Of a stretch of 64,000 bases of DNA, positions 58,466-64,000 are shown one piece after another (position 1 is the first letter of the stretch; each line of letters opens with the position of its first letter). The DNA comes from Endothia cerciana (Eukaryota > Ascomycota > Sordariomycetes > Diaporthales > Cryphonectriaceae): assembly GCA_026119935.1 (NCBI GenBank), contig JALRMH010000004.1:558001-622000 (forward strand), written 5' to 3'. Under the pieces are notes generated by a model that was not told where the DNA came from, made no database searches, and saw only the letters and a list, made by a program, of their open reading frames with translations. A program made the translations under genes and the position numbers.

Positions 58466-61400
58466 CACTCACCCGCTCGCTTAGGCATGATCAGCAGCCC
58501 TTCGAGAAGGTCATATCGCGTGCAGCGGTCGAAGCGAAGCTCCAGCAGGGGGACGAGAGGATCCAGGACCATAGCCACCGTGTTATTAAGATGGACATAT
58601 CCACGCATGCCTCCGGCCGATCGGGTGGGACCGCAATCAGTTATACCATAGTACTACTGCTATGGTATGAAAGAGCTGCTGCTTGGGGGGGGGGGGAGCG
58701 ACGTGGGAGGGAGGGGTGTCAATCCTTGCGCAAGGATCGGTGTGTGAGATAGTAAGACGACCAGGCAAGGGATCCTTCATCGCGTGAGCAGCAGCGACGG
58801 CACAGGGTATATCACAGAGTGTTCATACCACGTAAGACGCCTGAGGAAAGCCCGACGGGCCACGCACGAGATATGCAGCAGCCCAGGTCGGGCACTAATC
58901 ACCATCCCACGATGGGCAAAATTCGAAGAGGCACGCGGCGCGCGCGGGGTTTCATCAGGAACCCTTGTCTCGCAGGGGTGGCGGGAAGGTTAAAGCTACC
59001 ATTCTGTCGGTGTCGGCTGTCCTGGCACTGGCGCTGGCGCCGGCGCTCGCGGCCGCGCTGGCCAAGGGCTACTATGGGATGATTGCATCCCGCTATGAGC
59101 AACATGGCAAGCCTGGAGGGGATAGCTCCCCTGCTATGCCCTGGAGGAGGGGGGAGGGGGGGGGAAGGGCCCGCAGGTCTCATGACCGGCACCTGGGGGA
59201 GGCGATAAAAGATCTGGGGCTGCTGATGATATCGCGACGGCCAGCACGGCCCCTCGTTGGCCTGTCTGGGGCGCGCTCATGCACGTAACCTTAGAGCCAA
59301 AAGGAGATGCATGGTAGGCCGCAGAGCGCCGGGATGATGACCCAGAACTCGTAATCGTCGACGTAGCGCGGACCGAAACTATGGAATGTGTAGGGACGAC
59401 GCCTGGGTGCGCATCAGAGCAGAGTATACCAGTGCCTAAAGCCAGAATGACGCCGGACCCACGGCTCTGGATCCAGCCGTCACCGCTCTCTTGTGCCCTT
59501 TCCTTTTTCTCTCTCTTCCTTTTCCTTTTTTTTTTCTCGCCGGCGCCACAGGCGGGTGATCCCCCTCCCGGATCTCATAAGTTCCAGCGCCCCTCGTTCG
59601 GGAGCGGCAGCTCCCATCGTGGGTGCCGTCCTGTCGGTGTCGAGGGAGCCGGGGCTCACCCCGTCATCACACCCAGACGGTCCCTTTCTGCTTTCCTGAC
59701 TTCGCCTAGTGCGGATCTGCGCATGGGATAGTACCGGATGGCAATCCTGATTTTCGACACAACATCCCACGGGGCTACTATTGAGCCCAAAATTACTGGG
59801 GGGGATAACCCTCCGCAGACGGGCGTAGTGGGTGACCTGGCGCCAGTTGACCGACTGAGGCCCCGGGGGGGGGGGGGTGGGCAGAGAGAGCGGGAGAGCT
59901 TTCGGAGGGAAGAGCACGGCGCCGCGACTGTCGCAGTCATCAGCGCCAATAGCCTGTGTATCTGGATTCCTGGCCGGGACGAGCCAGGGGGTTGAATCTC
60001 CTCCTGGTGGCACAGCCTCCAAGGTTGTCTGCCCGGGGGAAGCTGGCAGTCGCAAAAGAGGTCTGCCTTAACCCAGCCCCTATCTAACCTTGCCTTATTT
60101 TTTATTTTTTTTATCACGACGGGTTTCAACTCCTTCTACCTTCTAAGAGGGGGGGGGGGGCAGAAGACGGAACAGAAGGGGCAGGGAAACACAGGATCAT
60201 GCCAGGGAGCCGAACGACTTCCAGGTGAGACTTCGGGTTATCGGGGTGGGCATCAGCTGACTGGCACCAATCGCCCGATACTATGAGCGGTCTCTGATGG
60301 CCGGAAATTGGAAAGGCACCTGTCATCAGGACATGGCCGTATCTGTGATTGTCTACTTCCGGACCCGACTTTGGGTTTGCGATATCCTTTCCCCGAAACC
60401 CGGACCGGAAAACGTGCTATCCGGGCTGGGCTGGCCGACCAACTCTGTTCGGCCCCCTGGTTCTCCGGTTCCAATCGCTTGGGTCATCGAGATTGCGGGA
60501 GTGTCGGATGTTTGGGGGTTACAGCAAGGGAAAAAGGTACTACATAGTACGCCCGATATGAGCATGGATGGAGCGATGGTAATTGCACCGGCGGCAGCAG
60601 CCTGGCGGGGTGGGCGTCCAAAAATAGCTATTGTGATCTTCCAGGTGCAGTAGCGTTGGCTTGTATCGCAGGGCCCGGCAGAGAGGAGCCCTAGTCAATA
60701 CTGTCGGTCTGTCGCTCTGTCGGTGGATGCCAGTCTGTATCGGGCCTGGCTCTCTGGAAGCCTGTGGGTTGGCGAGATCGAATCTTGACTCGAGTCTCAC
60801 AGGCCCCATGGCAGGACGAACATGTACCCTTCTCTGGTTCTTCTGTGGTGGGGTCATTACAGGGCTCGTACATAGGTATTGTGGTACTATGGCGGCCGGG
60901 CCAGGTTTTGGATCCTGATCCGACCGCATCATGGTGGTGCGGTTACACCTGATCTCCTCCCAAGCTCTCGGCCAACACTCTGCTGTGCCGGAGGCCCGCC
61001 AGGACGATACCTGATAGGTCCGGTTTCTTCGCGAGCTGTGGGGTCCACGGACGCGATGGCCAACTGCCTAGGCAGTCAACCGGGTGGTGGTTCATCCCGC
61101 AATGAGCTTTCTCGGGATCGTATACGCCCACGGGTACTCGGGCGGGCCCCTCCTGTGTGGTCTCGGGCAGCATCGTAAACTTTTGCCCGTTCCTAGCTCT
61201 GTGTCCTGCGGCGTCAGGAGCTATCCTGGGCGGCTCCGCGTGTATTCCGGCGACAGCGGGCCCTCATCACCGTACCGTCTGATACGGGGATCGCCAACAC
61301 CACAACGCAGAAGAACATCTCCCTTTCCCCGCTGCAGCGGTTCGCATCCTCATCTTGGAGAGGTCATGAGAGGCCCCGGCAGTTCCTTCTGCGGCGTGGC

Positions 61401-64000
61401 CTGCGCGCTGCTACTAGTTCGGTCAGGAATATGGCCCCTTCCGTTGGCTGGCAATGGCAGAGGACCACGAGAGATGGGGACAAGCAGGGAGTGGCTCCGA
61501 ACCATCAAGTACAGTCGCCCATCCCTTTCGATCAGCAGTGCCTGCCACCTGGCCGGCTGCTGGGCTCTCAGGCGGACGCCCGCCAGGCAGGGCCTCCAGG
61601 TCCCGGTTCACGTTTTAGACGCCAGGCCGAGGAGGACCGTCCAGGCCTGCAAGCGCGCGGAAGATGCCTCTACAGTATTGGTGTGCGCCCATAGCGACAG
61701 CCCTCGCGGTAGCCAGGACGGCGAGAGCTGAGCCCCTGGTCCGGCAGATACGGCACGTAGTCGCCAGCGGACCACGTGGCTGCAACTCATCCCATCGCAC
61801 TGCCATGCCAGCCACCGCCCTGCCACCGCAATGTGCATACAGTGGTTCGTGTTTTGAAATCTGCGGTCAGCAAGTAGGCGGGGGGGGGGGGGGGAAGCGG
61901 CCTTTCTCCATTGCCGGTGTTGTTGGTGGTGGTGGTGCGCTCGCCGGCCCAACAGGCAACCAGGCAATCAAACGGCGCGTGTGCCGGTGGCGAGTCCCCC
62001 GCGCCTTTTGGTAACCCGCCCATGAAGGCAATCAAATCACCTGCCCAAAGGGTGGGCGGACCCCCCAGGCGGAAATTTCGGCAGCAGGATGCATCACGCC
62101 CAGAGCCTTGCCGGTGTGCTACTAGTATGTTATGTGTGCGATGCAGTCAGCATTGTCATGCATGGACATAAGGCTGTCTGTGTGGTCCCATGGTACACCC
62201 TGCCACCTCATGGCCCCCTTGCTCGACGGGGTCGTGTACAGTGTGATTACAGGTTCCTACGGTACCCTTGGAAGGGTCCTTTTGTCAGACTGTGGCGAGC
62301 GTTGTTGCACCGAACCCACAGACCCACCCGGGCGAGCAGGGCAAGGCGTTCAAGAAGCGGTCTCGGTTTCGGTGGAGCCCTCGCGGCATTCCAGTTGGTG
62401 GCCTGCGAGAAGACGTCAATCCACATTTGCCGGAACGGGCTCGATGCCATGACTGGTTCCAAATACGGACCATGGCCATCTGTCTGTCCTGGATCGGGAG
62501 GCAGCCTCACGAACGAGCAGCCCTGAATTACCGGTGATTCCGCGCGTGCGTTCCGGACGGGCTGTGGGTTGGCCATTCGAGTGGCCTCTCGCGGTGATGA
62601 CTGGCGCGCGCTATGGGGGGCATCGGTGAGGACCTGTAGAGGCAAAGACCTGGATGGTAATGCCGCTGGGGTCCTCGAGGGAGGCCAGCCCCGGGAGCTG
62701 CCTCTGAAAGGCGTGCGCCGGCCCCCACCCGAGCTGCCCAGGTGCGCTGGCCACCTGCGATGTGCTCATCTATCTATCCGTACTACATATGTATCTACCA
62801 CGGTGGTATTGGTGATATCTGGACAGGTGGTCTTGAAACCACCTGGACACGGCGTTCCCGCCCCGGGCGTGACCTCACCTCGACTTACAATTCCGAGTCG
62901 GGGCCGAAATAGCAACATTTTTACCCGTGCGTCCAATAGGACTGGCCAACGCACGGGATGAGGCGCGCGATACAGAACCCACACCTTCGCTATCCAGCAA
63001 GCGAGGTGAGGTGATGCTATCGCCCGAGTAATGGTGCGCCCGGGCATTAATCACTATGGCGTCTGGCCCATCAGTATCTGCTCAGGGGCTTGCATTCAAT
63101 TATCGAAATCCTTCGGGCCCTGTGGAGGCGGCGGCCGGCCCCTGGCGGCAGACACATGACACTCACCACCAGCGGACAACTTCTCGCCAATGTTTTCTGG
63201 GCCATGGATGGTGATCCAGTGCCGTCCTGCCACGCTGTTGCCCTGCGGCGTGGCAACGACTGGTCGCCGCGTGCCGGCGAAGGTGCAACCCAAAATCCTC
63301 CCGCGTTTCAACATGGCCAATTTCCGCCTGTGCCTGCAAGACTGCGGCAAACACTCAAGCCCAGACAGCTAGGGGCATCAGGGGACGCCTCAGGACGTCC
63401 CCCTCCAAGGTAGGTGAGCGACCGTCCCGTCAGATGTCCCTCACGGGCTGAGGGCACCTCCGGCGTTACATGATGGCCCAGAGGGGCTGTCATCACAGCC
63501 CCTACCCTCGCGGGGCCACGCACCACACGGAGCCAGACCGCTATCCGAAGGATTCGAAGGGGGCGCCTATGGTATGCGCGAGGTGCGACAATCCCTCCCG
63601 GCGGCGGTCATACGCCCTACCAGGTACCACGGGTTGTCGAAGCTCGTGCGCGCAAGAGCATCCATTGGCCTGCGCCGCATAGACGCCAATCTGCCACCCT
63701 GCAAGACTGCCCGCAAGCCGTCGCCTTCTCTCTGCTGGGAGCATGTCAGACCGTGACAAGCCCTTGACCCGCCTTCCTGGGTCGGCTTGGGTAGGATGTC
63801 TCGCCGGTCCCTCCCCCCTCCACCCAACCCGGAAAATTGAGACGTTAATACGACCCGTGCCGTCTAGAACGGCCAATTACGGCCGTCAGCCCGGGCGGGC
63901 GCATGTTCGACCACGAGGCAACCCTGTCTCTGACCAGGGCTGCCTCGATCTTACCATCACACCCCTTCCCGCATCCACACGGCGCCCGACCTTCTATTCT

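Larger units (their letters stand above)
55891..64000. other. Gene-poor 8.1-kb right end
   Basis: No coding region I can support. Frames are short and their translations low in motif content on both strands. It contains G tracts at about 56174, 56501, 56806, 56843, 58685, 59865, 60149 and 61880 (10-15 nt each), a GGA repeat (about 57645-57692), an A tract of about 25 nt (58441-58465) and a 20-bp perfect palindrome (57420-57439). The composition stays GC-rich, so it is not an AT-rich RIP island, and no telomere repeat is visible. Confidence 0.55.

Noticed and set aside
59656..60129. Minus-strand frame with the patch VVSKIRIAIRYYPMRRSALG
   Set aside because: Only a short patch looks protein-like; the rest is low complexity and no splice model or family supports it.
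1..64000. Search for a biosynthetic cluster, CRISPR array, rRNA, LTR pair or telomere repeat
   Set aside because: The one P450 is a pseudogene without cluster partners; no array, rRNA, paired LTR or TTAGGG repeat was seen.

Overview
The window is nuclear DNA from a filamentous ascomycete (Pezizomycotina, most likely a Sordariomycete). Introns are short (51-196 nt) with GTRNGT donors, CTRAY branch sites and YAG acceptors, the DNA is GC-rich, and the recognisable genes are typical fungal orthologues. No bacterial, plasmid or CRISPR features were seen.

Left part (1-10.5 kb). A broken NLR-like STAND gene (Goodbye-type N-terminus, NACHT-like P-loop, TPR-like C-terminus) runs off the left edge and carries three nonsense codons that look like C:G>T:A changes plus frameshifts. 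Next come a small orphan reading frame, the PFA3-type DHHC palmitoyltransferase (+) and a decayed cytochrome P450 (-) whose heme-cysteine loop is one residue too long.

Central part (10.5-31.6 kb). An F-box/LRR-like protein (-), glycogen synthase (-, five exons), a CCHC zinc-knuckle gene (+) that looks like a remnant or domesticated Ty1/Copia Gag-protease, the CTD kinase catalytic subunit Ctk1/CDK12-like (+) with 17 pentapeptide repeats, and a protein joining a catalytically dead ERI1-like exonuclease fold to an RRM and two RanBP2 zinc fingers (-).

Right part (34.9-56 kb). A plant 'pathogen-related protein'-like NTF2-fold protein (-), a three-exon Pmp3-like membrane peptide (+), a 602-residue disordered protein (+), a 1304-residue Q-rich F-box-like protein (-), the RbAp48-like WD40 subunit Hat2 (-), an EFM7/Nnt1-type methyltransferase (-) and a carboxymuconolactone-decarboxylase/AhpD-fold protein (+).

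The last 8 kb (56-64 kb) hold no gene I can support. They are dominated by long G tracts (all G on the + strand), one A tract, and small palindromes built on GTACTATGG-like words.

Most genes are independent housekeeping or regulatory genes, not a cluster: transcription and chromatin (Ctk1, Hat2), translation-factor methylation (EFM7), carbon storage (Gsy1), vacuolar membrane protein lipidation (Pfa3), membrane potential and stress (Pmp3) and ubiquitin adaptors. The most unusual items are the Copia-like zinc-knuckle gene, the pseudo-exonuclease RNA-binding protein, the RIP-like decay of the NLR gene, and the strand-biased G/C tracts. All exon boundaries come from reading splice signals and checking that the exon lengths sum to a whole number of codons; no search or expression data were available.
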